DNA of 64,000 bases from Cryptomeria japonica (taxonomy: Eukaryota; Streptophyta; Pinopsida; Cupressales; Cupressaceae), in NCBI RefSeq assembly GCF_030272615.1, contig NC_081407.1, positions 269,733,870-269,797,869 of the forward strand. Direction: 5' to 3'. The translations under genes and the position numbers were made by a program. Positions 12,061 through 23,746 of the stretch are shown piece after piece. The stretch's first letter is position 1. Every line of letters begins with the position of its first letter. Below the pieces are notes generated by a model, which saw nothing but the letters and a program-made list of their open reading frames with translations, made no database searches and was not told the origin of the DNA.

Positions 12061-15000
12061 ATATACAAGCTTTAGCATACAAAGAAACATGAATATCAAG
12101 AGAGCTATGAGAAAATAAAACAACATTTTTGTTTTTCCATAAACTGAAGAGGATTTCCATCCTAAAAGCATGCCATATCTAGGTGAATTTGAAAGGGAGT
12201 CAAACCGTATGCCAAGAGAAAGGTTCAGGTTGAAAAGGCCTAAAAAAATCATGTATCCATGTCCACAATTGTTGAGTTCTTCTACAAACTAGAAGAGATG
12301 CATCAAGGTCTCAGGCAACCCACAAAAGGGACAAGGGTCTGGCACCCCCAGATGCCTGAGACGAGAACACAAAGACGAGCCTTGAAAAATAATACACCAA
12401 GCAAAATGAGCCACTTTAGGCTCAGCAATAGCAGACTAGAGAGTAAGAAATCTGCGACTCCATGTGCTTTGTGAAGACTACAAGTGCCATCTAAGATTCA
12501 AAGTGGGAACCATAGGAAAATGAGGCACAAGCCAATGATAACCCATCTTGGGTTTATAATTACAGAAAGCAGTGTTGGGAAATCAATACCAGTCTTTCCA
12601 CCAAGGCCTCACAGAATTAATACCAAGCTTGTGTGGCATATTCAGAGGTAGAGTAGATATCACAAGCTCAAATGTCTATCGATCTGGTTGAGTGAGGCGA
12701 AATTGGGTCAACAAATCGTCCCAAGAGCGAAGATTTAGTGGCATGAGAAAAAAAATCTCGAGTACAAATGTCGCATTTGTGAAAACACAGAGCATGAATT
12801 TTAGGAACATGAGCAAGAGGAAGCCCCTGGACCTATATGAGAGGCAACCACCAAATATTGTGCTAGTTGAAAGAAAGACCATCACGAAAACTTGAACCAT
12901 CCCAGTGAAGGCAATGCTTAACAAATTCTCAGGTCTGCCAAATACTTTTGGCAACAACAGTGCCCTGAATGTGCACAAAATCTTTCATAACAAGAAGGGT
13001 TTGAAAACCAATCCCTTTCGAGGTCGATCTATTGACTAGGTGTCCTAAGGAAATACAATTGCAAAGCAAAATTTTCTAGGCTTCATTGCCAGAAATAACT
13101 CTAAGAACCCATTTGGCACATAGAGCAACACCTTGTTTCTGGGTAGATAAAAGGCCAAACCCTCTAGATTTGCGCGGGATACAACAAAAATCCCGCAAGA
13201 GCTTCTTAAGCTTGTTGTAAGGGGCTTTTGAAGGAGCCCAACAAGAAGAGTAATAAATGTGTGTGGCCACAAGCACCTTGGAGCAAATCTGGAATTTACA
13301 AGCCAAAGAGAGAGGTTTTGTAATCCAATAAGCAAGCTTTTTCTCAATTCTGGCTAACACGGGATACCAAAGGTCAACAAAAGACCCTTGGAAAGCAAAG
13401 GGAATGCCCAAAAACCGAAAAATATTATGTTGGATCCATTTCTAGTCATACTGAAGAATCCAGGGCGAAACAAGAAAGAAAGACTTCCTATAACATTGGG
13501 TTTTGTGCCATTGTATAGTTGACCTAAACGCCAAGAAGAAAGTATCCAAGCAATGAAGCATCTCCTTGACATTATTCTCCTCTTCAATGAGAGAGAAAAA
13601 AATCATTTGCAAAATGGGCATTGACAAGTTGAGAAGGTGACTTAGGCAGGGAAATCCCTCTGACACATCCAACCAAAATGGCAGAAGCAAGCATATACCC
13701 AAAGCTCTCAACATCAAGAACATACAAAGAGGGGGCAAGAGGACAACCCTAGCGGATAGACCTAAAAAGGCTGAAGGCCGAAAATTGGCGTCCATTAGTG
13801 ATGATGCGAGCTGAAATATCCCCAAAAAGCATTTGCATAGACTGAAGAAAGCGATGATCAAACCCTAAGGCTTTCAACATCGCAAGAATAAAGGGCCATT
13901 CAATGCGATCATAAGCTTTGACAAAATCAATTTTGAGGAAAATGGCTCTTTGCAAAGATCTTCGAGCCCACTCCATACCTTCCCAAATCGCAATAATGTT
14001 GTTTAGGATAAACCTGAACTTCATGAAACTGATTTGTTCAGGGTGAACAATCTGCGAAAGCAGATGTCTGACTTTAAGAACCAAAGCCTTGGTGATAATT
14101 TTGTAAGAAACATTCAACAAAGTGATGGGACACCAACTACATATATCCTCTGGATCACCAACTTTAGGGATGAATTTAATATTTCTCTTGTTAATAAGAT
14201 GTCCCAAAGATTGGGAGTGAAAAGCCTCCAAATATACCTTATGCAGGTCAGAGCCAACATAAGGCCACAAGTCTTTGTAAAATTCATAAGGAAAACCATC
14301 ACAACCAGGGGCTTTGTCATCTGCCATACAAAAAGTAGCCTCAAGAGTGAGAAATTGGTCACAAAACACTCTTTGAGCACCAGAAAGCCAAGAAGGAACC
14401 GCCACAAGGCATTCCTGCAAGGCCCAGTTATGCTCAGGGGAATTTTCCTGCACTGTGAATACCTTCTCATAATGTCTAACAAAAGCTTGAAGAATATTTG
14501 ACAACTCAGAGAGCACAAATTGACCATCCATAATCTTTTTGATCCTGAGAGAGGAATGACAAGCTTTGCGAGCCAATTTTTTTTTTTGGAGCACGATCAC
14601 CAACCTTGAGCCAATGCAATCTGGGTTTAATCTTGGCCCCTCTAGTAGCATGATTGTCTGCTATCTGTTTTTGATGTTGAAGTTGGGAAACCTGAATCTA
14701 TTAGTCAGGGTTGAAAGGTTAGCCATTGAAGCTTCAGTGGTAGATTTCAAATCCTTGGTGGTAGCCTTATAGGACCGCCTGTGATACATAGCTAGTTGTC
14801 TGCCATAGATGCGAAGAAAGCAAGTTGTGCATTGGATAACTTCATTCCACCACATAATCCAACTAGTAACTTGAGTGGGACGACTTTCAAGATTCCAAAT
14901 CTGTTGAATGTGGGCCAACGTGGGAGGATGACTACGCAAGCAAGTATTGAGAAAAATTGTGTTTTAGAAGGACACATATGACCTGACTACTATTTAATAC

Positions 15001-15731
15001 TGAAATTGATGGGAAAATGATCTAACAAGTTGACATCAGCAAGGGGTAAAACCGAAAGGGCTTGATTTTCTCCAAAAACAAAAAAAGATTGAGCTGAGAT
15101 CATGGCACAATCAAGGCGTTTAAAAATCTTGTTGGAGCCAACTCTGTAATTACACCGTGTGCCATATACCCCGAGAAGGACGATAGTTGGTGTTGGGATC
15201 GAAAAGACCCAATTTATTACACATGTGAAACCACGCCTCCTGTTCACCAGCTGTCTATCGAAAAGGCAAAATACCATCTTTATCGAAGGCCACTTCAACC
15301 ATATTAAAATCTCCGCACATTACCCAAGTGGCAGGTGGCAATGAGTCAACAACCCACCACCACAATCAAGATTGCTCCACAACATCATTGAGAGCTTAAA
15401 CATTAATGATCCCAAAAGATTGATTGTTGTCTAACAAGAGGACCCACACCAGCCGCTGAGTGAGATCCGACCCATGATCAACTATAGCAGAATGCCAACA
15501 TGATAAGAGAAGAGTAACAACACCTCCTTGACCAACTTCGTGTCTTGAAGCAAAAACCAGACCATCTGACCAAATCACACGACATGCAATGACTAACATT
15601 TAAGCTGCAATCTTAACTTCTTGAAGACAAAAACCATCAATAGTAGGATTCTTTTTTCTAATATCTCGCAAGAAATATTTCCTAGCGAGGTCAGTTAGAC
15701 CCTGAACATTCCATGACAAAAAAATCATCAT
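12061..15731 (-). pseudogene. LINE ORF2: endonuclease and reverse transcriptase, degenerate
   Basis: ORF2 starts at the minus-strand ATG at 15731-15729 and reads MMIFLSWNVQGLTD, the usual start of an APE-type endonuclease. Further endonuclease pieces are at 15600-15400 and 15300-14990 (CGDFNMVEV, then a KRLDCA piece near the end). Reverse transcriptase is clearest at 14651-13749: PGCDGFPYEFYKDLW, CPITLLNVSYKIITKALV, then the motif A region FLKIDFVKAYDRIEW. The motif C equivalent near 13602-13613 reads FAND where FADD is expected, so one catalytic Asp has become Asn. A zf-RVT-like segment is around 13400-12680. The frame changes several times. ORF2 continued across the nested insertion into about 9393-8900. 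Confidence 0.8.
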
Positions 15732-16838
15732 TCAAAATCATGCATACTGTCCTCGTCTATAAGAGAGGAGTATCTATTCTGTAGAAAATATGTAGTAGGT
15801 CGAAAGCCAGGGTAAGAATCCCCCGGAAGAACATTGCACTTATCATGAACTTCATCATCGCTACCATCTTGCCCAGAAGGGCTGTAAGAATGACACAATG
15901 AGACAGGTTGAGAAGCTATAATTGAAGCCACTTGATGGGTACGCACCCATGAAGAGCAGGAGCTCCCCTCAATGGAACTCTTTCCCTTATCAACAAGGTT
16001 TGAAACATCCGGTTGCACATTAGCTTGCACTTGAGTAGAAACTAGCTTGGTCGAAGCAACAAGTTGTGAAGAGGGTTGCGAAGTAGCAGAAGCCTTTGGT
16101 TTTAACTTATTTTTATGACCCATAGTGGTCCATCCTTCTTCAAACTTAGTCTTAGAAGGACTAGAGCGCACTACTTCTTCAAGTGGGGACTTAGCACATA
16201 GTGCAACAAGAGGGCAATCCTTATCCTTATAATAAGAAGATTGACACTGAAATAAGTGTTGGATAGATTTAAATAAAGCACACATTGAGAAGAACATTGC
16301 CCACCAACCTAAATATCAATAGATTCCATAAGATCCCGAGATAAATCAACTTCAATGCAAACCCTCTTTTAAGGACGAGTATGAAAAAAGCGGTCCGACT
16401 CCATGCAAACCACCTTACCAAGGGATTGAACAATAATTTGTAGGAACGATCAATAAGGAAGAGGAAGACCAGGGAATTCAACCCAGACTGGGACCTTGAG
16501 TTTCTTTTCATCAGAGACTGTAAAGTCTCTTGACCAAGGTTGAAAAACAAGCAAAGACGACTGCACAAACCATGACCCATTTTTGAGGACCCCCTCAACA
16601 TGGGTGGGATTGGAAAAGCGAAATAAAAAGGGGCCCAAACCTTGGCGACCTAGTCTCACAACATGCTTTCTGGTGGAACCCTCCCCACAAAATAGCTTAT
16701 CAAAGTATATTTTTCAAGCTAATTGCAGGCACTATCAAAATCTTACATTGGCAAAATAACATCAGGAGTACCAAAAACAGTACCTTGTGAAACACTTTCA
16801 GGATGAACTTGCAAGGCTCGCTTGTTCGGAGAAGCCAT
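15728..16838 (-). pseudogene. LINE ORF1 (DUF4283-like nucleic-acid-binding protein), degenerate
   Basis: The ATG on the minus strand at 16838 opens a frame MASPNKRALQVHP, soon broken by stops and shifts. About 16660-16450 contains a DUF4283-like segment: GPFLFRF, then VLKNGSWFVQ, then VPVWVEFPGLPLPY, the last being a very characteristic motif of plant LINE ORF1. A decayed zinc-knuckle-like stretch (FQCQSSYYKDKDCP) follows near 16240. The last 189 codons (16297-15728) are open and Ser/Gln-rich, ending SMHDFE. ORF1 proteins of this family coat LINE RNA. The stop overlaps the ORF2 start as ATGA. Confidence 0.75.
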
Positions 16839-17007
16839 GGTCTCCAAATGCCAAAACACCAGCACCAACATCAACTATTGGGTTGGGAATGATTGAAGCC
16901 ATAATAAAAAGTGTTAAATTCCAGTAATAAATGTGGTATGACAACAAAAAATGCAAGACGCAAACCAACAATATAGTGATCGCAAGAAACCCTCTTACGA
17001 ATATTTT

Positions 17008-17413
17008 AAAGTTGGTGGTCTCATAAATTAGTGCAACTAAGTTTAAAATTTAAGTTCCAAATTTTAAGAAAGCTGGTGGTTTCATGAAGAGTGTTGTAAT
17101 GAAAAAAATCATAAATAAATCTTTTTATTTATGTTATGGAAGGAATCCAATATATTAACTAATTTAAAGTGGCAAAAAAGAAAATCTTAAGCTGGTGGGG
17201 TAATATTTAGACCTATCTCAATTTTATCTATTGAAATATGCAATTTTTAAATGTAAGGGCTCTATTTTTAGAGAAAGATTCAAAATAATTTTGTAGCATA
17301 ATTTTTTTTGTTTCATGAAAATGGATCCAGAAGCCCCTCATGGGACCTTACCTTAATCAAACTATTAAATTTAGGACGTGAATATTTAATACACTTTCTT
17401 TGTGATAAAAACA
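17008..17413. other. AT-rich spacer, nothing recognised
   Basis: This short stretch lies between the 5' end of the minus-strand LINE and ORF1-only copy B. It is AT-rich with several A/T runs. AAGTTGGTGGTCTCATAAA and AAAGCTGGTGGTTTCATGAA near 17,010 and 17,070 look like a weak local duplication. No ORF with family resemblance was seen. Confidence 0.4.
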
Positions 17414-17439
17414 TTGTCACTTCTTTTGGTGACAATGCA

Positions 17440-18640
17440 TCCCTTGGTGTGGTTTGTGACCAAGATGTGGAAAATGTGGATTTCTACCAAAGTTGTCTAT
17501 TGATGTGAAGATTTGTTGGTTTTTGGCCTCTTTCAAATCTTCATTGGTGGATGATTGATTCTTAGGATGCAGCTAAACTAGCTCCAAAACTGGGTTATAA
17601 AACTTGTGTTATTGACTTTTTCAAAAAATCAAAGCCACAGCTAATTTTGTTGATCACAATCAACAATTTGTAATTTTTTACAAATTTTGTCTTATTGACT
17701 TTTCATGTCGTTTTGGAGCCAGTTGAGCTGCGGCCTAATTTTTAGAAGCCTTTAGTTGCTCATAACATTGGACTTTTCCTTGTACTATGGTTTTTGTTTT
17801 GCTTAGTTTATTTCTTTTGTTGATCATGATTTGGTGTTGAGAAAGTAGTGGGTTTGGGGTGTTCATTCTCTCTTGGTCAAAAGCTTGCACAACCTCTTGC
17901 AACCCTCTTATTGAACCACTTAGTGTAAGTCTAGACTGGTTCGTCTTTCCAACCTTTCTCTTCATTTTTGGTGAATTCTTGTTTTGAGGCCATTAACAAC
18001 TTTATCAGCCACTTCTTGAAGGTTGATGCCACTTCCTCCATGGGTCCTTCTACTTTCGCATGCATTTTTTTTGCTATTGGCATCTCCATATTTATTGGGA
18101 ATGTGGTTCTAATAGTTGGGGATAAGTGACGGACTCAATCATTGGATAATGAGGGTCTCCCCTTCTATTATCGTTGTTGCTTCTCTATTGGCCATTTGGC
18201 CATGGATTGTTCTCTCTCATGATGTAAAGGCGCTACCACTTGGTAGGACGCTCATTGTGATCACTTGATTGTCTTGGCTTTTGATTCTTCCTTCGATAAT
18301 GATTCCTCACAGGATGATGTTGTGCCTCCTACTATGAGTGTGGCCTCCTTAGGCTTTGTGGGTTCTCCTTTACCTCATGCTATTGATGTGTTCTCATCTA
18401 AACTTGTGGACTCTTCTCTACCCGTTGCTCCCATTTTGATCCAATTTTCAATGGTGGACTTGTCAAATGGTCAACATCCTATTCTTGGTGCTGGTAGTGC
18501 CACTAAGGGGATTTCTTTCGCTCCCCTTTGTGTTGGTGTTTCAAATGATTGCATGGACTATTGTTCATCGACGAAGAAAAGATTTCTCTTCCTCTTCTTC
18601 CCAAACTCTTCCTCGAATTGTGGATGAAACTTCTACCCAC
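17440..18640 (+). pseudogene. ORF1-type protein of copy B, degenerate
   Basis: The pieces are in several frames. The clearest open part is 18265-18627 (120 codons), acidic and rich in Ser, Val and Pro, corresponding to the C-terminal linker of the family. Upstream, the DUF4283-like core (17,750-18,060) and the knuckle (18,150-18,222) are readable but broken, partly by the MITE. Its spacing relative to the knuckle and 3' end matches copy A, supporting descent from one source. Confidence 0.6.
17556..17744. mobile_element. 171-bp MITE with terminal inverted repeats of about 26 bp
   Basis: The element is 17565-17735. Its left end GGATGCAGCTAAACTAGCTC and the reverse complement of its right end agree at about 22 of 26 positions, ending in CTCCAAAAC. 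Flanks TGATTCTTA (17556-17564) and TAATTTTTA (17736-17744) match at 7 of 9, consistent with an aged 9-bp TSD as made by Mutator-like elements. Removing it restores the continuity seen in copy A (GATTCTTGGAAGCC). The interior is AT-rich and can fold back. It has no coding capacity. Confidence 0.75.
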
Positions 18641-18810
18641 CTTTGATGTGGGTTCTAGTTGCTCTGCTAGTGTGTTGTAAGTGGGTTGTTTTGGCCTTTG
18701 CAGTCAAAGATCTATTCTTGACCAGTTGTATAGCCTTTTTGGCTTGCTTTTGTATAGGGTCAACACTCTTGTTTTGTTGCTTTATTAATAAAAAGCAACA
18801 CTTGTCACTT

Positions 18811-19855
18811 TTTTAGTTACAAAAATTAAACCATTTCATACCTTTGAAGCTTTAAATAAATTAAAAGAGCTATAATAATAGGAACTTCAACGTATGATGA
18901 TCTAATAAACAATTTTTGTGCGATGATATGAGAAACAATTTTCATGCGATGATTTGAAAAATAATTTTCAATTAATTGGGGTATATTTTTTTCTTTTTAA
19001 TTGAAGAAAGCAAATAAAAATTGACAATAATGAAAGCTACCAAAATGTCGCTGAGTGGAAGAGTTCTACAAACAATAACTCAACTCACAAAAAAAATTAC
19101 ATAAGCTTACAATATTTTAATTATTGTTGAGTTTGTTTTCAAGTTGAAACTTAATAATTTTTAATTTGTTGAAGTTAGTAAATGAACCCAATTATCCCAT
19201 ACAAGTGGATATAAATGAGCTGTTATTTTATGTATTGTACTCTACCTCATTATATTAAACTATTTTGAGAACATTGAATAATTATATTTGGAAAAATATT
19301 TAGTATTTGTAAGGTAAAAATGCAGAAATAGTTACTTTAAGATATTACATTGATTTTATTGAAATTGATTAAATATTTGACAAACCTTAGATATTGACAT
19401 GGGAGAAAGTGATTCGACACTATATGCAAAATTACAAATAATTTTCATAAAACAAATACCCCGTCTTTGAGGCTTTATGCCTTGAGCATGACTTGGTTGC
19501 AAAATGTAGAAATGGGAGAAATGAAATTTTGTGTTTGATGCAACGATAGATTGCACTCTGAAGATGCTTGTAGACAACCTTCGATTAAAAAATGGATGCC
19601 TAGAGACCAACTTGTTACAAATCCCGTTTTGAACAAAATATCAATGAAGGATGGGCAATAAGATGAACGAAGGGCGCTTCGTGATCTCGATCCCCTTCTA
19701 AACATCTCATTTGCAAATACTCTTGCCATGGCTTCAAAGACTTGAATGCTCACAAATCCTTGTAGTCTTCGATTGGACTTGTGGAGGCAGAAACTATGAT
19801 AACAATGGCGATGGTTGTGACCAAGGTAGTAGAAATATCATTGGACTCTTCTTCT
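18811..19855. other. AT-rich spacer, no clear gene
   Basis: This is strongly AT-rich to about 19,440. From about 19,440 to 19,855 base composition is more even and there is a 92-codon minus-strand ORF at 19475-19753 without recognisable motifs. The plus frame just before copy C (EAETMITMAMVVTKVVEI) reads on after the TSD and may be part of the older LINE whose ORF2 starts at 20,600. Confidence 0.4.
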
Positions 19856-20406
19856 AACAAGGATGTGGATGCATTGGATACTACTTGTTCCTCTCATGAG
19901 GATGATGTTTCCTCGTGTAATGAAGAGCCTCTCACTGCTGCTGAACCTGCTACTTATCCTCTCACTGTTGTTCAACAGCCTTGTTCTACTACTGTTAAGT
20001 CTGCTTCTGGTGCTGCTCTGCTTCGACAGCCTACCCTGCAGCAATCTACCGTTGTTTCTCAGCTTCCTTCCGCGGTTCTACAATAACACTCTGCAACTAT
20101 TTCTGATCACAACTCTGATGAATCACTTCCACCTGATCTCTCTCTTGGTCCTAATGATTGTATCACCCAGACTGTGGTTCGTCGAAGGCGAAAGGGGAGG
20201 TCTTCCCCCCTTGTCCTAACCTCTCCCTCTCAAGGCTTGGGTGTCTCTTCCCCTCCTTGAGTTGGGTCTAGTTTGTTTTTTTATTCCATTGTTGTAAAGG
20301 GGCTTGCTCCCTTGGTTTGTTTTGTCTTTTTGATAGTCTCTGACTATGTTAAGGGTCAACGCCCTAGTTAACGCTACTTTTTTAATAAAAAACAAGGATG
20401 TGGATG
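19856..20406 (+). mobile_element. ORF1-only LINE-like unit, copy C, 5'-truncated, 16-bp TSD
   Basis: The insert is 19872-20390 (519 bp) flanked by perfect AACAAGGATGTGGATG at 19856-19871 and 20391-20406. It starts inside the acidic linker of the ORF1 frame, includes the basic end of that protein (VVRRRRKGRSSP) and the whole 3' UTR, and ends TTTTTTAATAAAA. The 3' UTR matches copy A closely (GATAGTCTCTGACTATG, then CCCTAGTTAACGC). 5' truncation plus a long TSD is the hallmark of target-primed reverse transcription, so these units moved by LINE machinery. Confidence 0.9.
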
Positions 20407-20599
20407 ATGATTGGATATTATTGAACCAATAAATATGTTAGTCTACTACCAAACAACTTAAATTTGGTCCTCTCAAGCCCAAGGTTGGAAGGAAATTATT
20501 CAAGGAGAAGTACTCCGAGGATGCCCTACTCAAGGAACAAACTTAAATCAAATCTTACATGTTGCGATCTATGGGAGGAGAGCCCTCCCTTGGAGGATA

Positions 20600-22660
20600 A
20601 TGAAGATATTCACTTGGAATGTTAGGGCCTAAACACTCCTAATAAAAGGCGTCTGATCAAACACCACTTCTCTAGGGAACTAAACTATAGTCAATGAAAG
20701 CTAGTGATTTTGTAAATCACTGTAAAGGCTAGAAAGGATTCTTTAGTGATTCAATTGGTGCTTTTGGTGGCCTTGGATTTTTATGGAAGATAAGTAAAAT
20801 TGATGCATCCCCAATGATGTCCCATAGTAATTGGATCAAAATCAGTGTCAAAAGCCTTTCAACAAATTCATTCTTCCACATTTACAATGTCTATGGATGT
20901 GTGAAGATTGCAAATAAAGAAGTCCTATGAGATTCCTTAGGTTTGGACTTTGAAGCTACGAGAGGTAATTTCATTATTACTAGAGGTTTCACAATATTAG
21001 ACATAAGTGAGAAATTAGGGGTTCTAGGTAGAGCTACACAATCACATAATGCCTTTTCTAATTTTGTTCATAGCAATGGTTTGATTGACATAATGTCGAC
21101 AAATGAGAGATTCACTTGGAACAATTGCAAGGATGGACTCACCAACATAGCAAAAAGATTGGACCGATTTTTGAATGTTGTATGACTGGTTGGGACTACA
21201 ATCAACCCATCTTCCATGATAAGAATGATCCCTGTCTTTTATCGTTTCCTGGTGAAACTCAAGATTTGCAAAGATGCCCCTCATCCCAAATGTTAATGTA
21301 AATTTATGAAGATGTGATTCAAGCACCAAGATTTGAAGAATTTAATGAGAGATTGGTGGACAAAACCAATTCACTCACAAGAACAAAAATGTTTATATTT
21401 TGTAAATGGCTACAAAACTTGAAGGAAAGACTAATATACTAGAATAAAACCTCATTCACCAATTTTTTTGAAGAGAAGCAAAGAATCAAGATGGAATTGG
21501 CAATGGTTAGTGAGGTTGTTGTTAATAAAGACATGATCCACACATAATACATTAAGGAGGATTTATTAGCTGAGTTCAACGAAGTATTGGTTAGAGAAGA
21601 ATATTATTGGTGCTCAAAATCAAGAAGGTTTGGCTATATGAAGGGGATTTGAATACTGAATTTTTTCATAATATTGCCAAAATATGTAGAGGAAGAAAGA
21701 AAATTACACAAATTGTGGCCCTAGATGGCAACAGTATTTCTAATCCCCAATAAATACAATAGGAGGGTGTACATTTCTTCGAGAATTTGTTGGGTGGAGG
21801 GTGTAGCGGATCTAGTGGATTGCAAATTCATAGATTGCATTCCTTATTTGGTCACAAGAGAAGGTAAAAAATATCTTATTGCTCCCACTTCTTTGGATGA
21901 AGTCAAAACAACTATGTTTCAGATGCATCAAAACAAGACACCTAAATCGGATGGTTTTTTGTCTATGGTCTTTCAAACTTGTTGGGACTTCATGGGGGAA
22001 GATATTTGGGGCATGGTAGAAGAGTCAAGGGAAAAAAGAAAGATCTTGAAGGACCTAAACCATACCAACATCGACCTAATTCCAAAAAAATTAGATTGCT
22101 TATCCTTGCAGACTTTCAACCCATTTCTCTTTGTAACACCATCTACAAAATTATCACCAAGGTGATGGCCAATAGATCTTAACCTTTGTTACCTAGATCA
22201 ATCTTCCAGGAACAGAACAACTTTGTCCTTGAAAAGAATATTACTAACAGTACCATCATTGACCATAAGATTTTGCATTTGATTATAAAACACAACTTGA
22301 AAGATATGCTTATGAAATTGGATAGCAATATAGCATATGATAGAGTTCAATAATAAAGACATTAGAGAAGTATGGCTTCTGTAAAAAATGGATACGATGG
22401 ATTTATCGATGTATATGACGGCGCCTCTAGGGGCAACCCTAGAGCATCAGGCGTTGGTTATATCATTAGAAATTGTTTTGGGAGATTAGCGTGGGTGGGA
22501 TCCATCAAATTGCAAGACAATACCAACAATATTGCTGAGTTCTCAACCATTTTTTAGGGCGTCAAGAAGTGCAGAGAAATGAGATTGAATAACATAAACA
22601 TTGAAGGGGATTTGGCTATAGCGGTTAATGCCATCATTTCAAATCATGCTTTGAGCTGGA
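20600..22660 (+). pseudogene. LINE ORF2 fragment: endonuclease, partial reverse transcriptase, then RNase H
   Basis: The ATG at 20600 opens with MKIFTWNVR, an endonuclease start; a one-base shift follows after about 10 codons. The endonuclease end is at 20943-21185 (RFTWNNCKDGLTNIAKRLDRF). Reverse transcriptase motifs appear at 21,880-22,350: KTPKSDGF, a Phe-rich piece, FQPISLCNTIYKIITKVMANR and LDSNIAYDRVQ, the last being motif A. At about 22,355 the sequence jumps to an RNase H domain (VYDGASRGNPRASGVGYIIR at 22,400; NTNNIAEF; then IEGDLAIAVNAI). Motifs B to E, thumb and connection are missing, so there is an internal deletion. Stops confirm decay. Confidence 0.75.
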
Positions 22661-23746
22661 GGTAAAAAATGTGGATGGATGTTGTTCGCAGTCTGTTGAA
22701 TTCATTCTTTGGCTTCTTGATAAAACACAACTGCCATTGATTTCTTGTCGATGGGTTCACATTGAATGTCCCCTCTAAAGGACATCTTATAATGCTCAAT
22801 CATCTCGAATATCTAACTAACGGCAACCTTAGTTTTAAAATGGGAATGGGATCCTTGGCCTTGCACAAGACAGTGGGGAGTTCATCAATTGCCTCTCAGT
22901 CGAGCAAAGAGGAGTATCTCTGCATTTGAGAATGTGAATGAAATTATAACTTTTTCTCTATCAATGATCAATTATGGAAGTTTTTATGGTAAGACGATGT
23001 GGAGGAAGGTGTTGTAGAATGATCATTGAAGAACAACTTTTAGCTTAGCCTCATTCACACAATGGAGAGCTCTTAGAAAGATTCATTTACGTTATAACAC
23101 ACACTTCTGGAGATCATGATGACTGGGCAGAGAAGGCATAAAACATATGATAAACCCAACATTTCAAGGTTTTGCCTTTGTTGTGCTAAAGAATCTGAAG
23201 AAGAATTTGATGGTGGGTTTGATTGGGATGCCATATGCATCAAAGAATAAATGACTAGATCAAGCAGCTGTGCTACTCAAAGAAGGTCTGGCAAGGAACA
23301 ATATGTCTACCCATGTTTACCTTATTAGATTTCACCAAAATCTGTTAACTCTAGCACAGATTGAGAGAACACAGAAAGTAACAGAGGGTATTTGGGTTTT
23401 GAATCTTGATGTTCTCACTCTATTTTTGGAATCAAATTCTAATCTCTTTTTTCTGATTAATGCAATGGAGCAAACCCCATTGGTAGCAATTTGCTTACAA
23501 AAGAAAATGAATATTAATTTATTATATTTAATAAATTTAATCAATTATTGGAAAGGCTAAATTAATTTGAAGGCCTTACGTTATAAAATTATGTATTATA
23601 ATTATTTAAAGAAAGACTTTTAATTTTATTTGGGAAAAATGAAAAAATCGAATTTTAAAATAGATATAAGAAAAATTGGCTTGTTTTCATCATTTTATTT
23701 TTTACATTTTACTCCCAGAAAAAGTGAGTGTATGATTATGTAAATT

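Larger units (their letters stand above)
8729..17007 (-). mobile_element. Degenerate full-length LINE (L1-like plant clade), split by a nested insertion
   Basis: The element reads on the minus strand from a 5' end near 16.9-17.0 kb to a 3' end near 8.73 kb. On the minus strand the 3' end reads ATTTTAATGAAAATGCC, then ATTCATC and an A run, the style of plant LINE 3' ends. It carries ORF1 (15728-16838) and ORF2 (from 15731 downwards). The 3' part is interrupted at 9410-12044 by another retroelement with a perfect 16-bp TSD, so 8735-9393 and 12061-16838 were once contiguous. GAATATTTT occurs at both outer ends (about 8729 and 16999) and may be the TSD, but the run is short and AT-rich. Many stops and frameshifts show it is long dead. 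Confidence 0.8.
17414..18810 (+). mobile_element. ORF1-only LINE-like unit, copy B
   Basis: Copy B runs from about 17,423 to 18,801. It has the same layout as copy A: a start segment CDQDVENVDFYQSC, RFVGFWPL, a DUF4283-like core, a knuckle segment RCCFSIGHLAMDC near 18,150-18,222, then an acidic tail and a 3' UTR ending TTAATAAAAA. The 9-bp TTGTCACTT at 17414-17422 and 18802-18810 is a probable TSD. A 171-bp MITE interrupts it at 17565-17735. No ORF2 follows. Confidence 0.75.

Noticed and set aside
14034-14501. 155-codon plus-strand ORF
   Set aside because: It is antisense to the reverse transcriptase of the minus-strand LINE and shows no domain.
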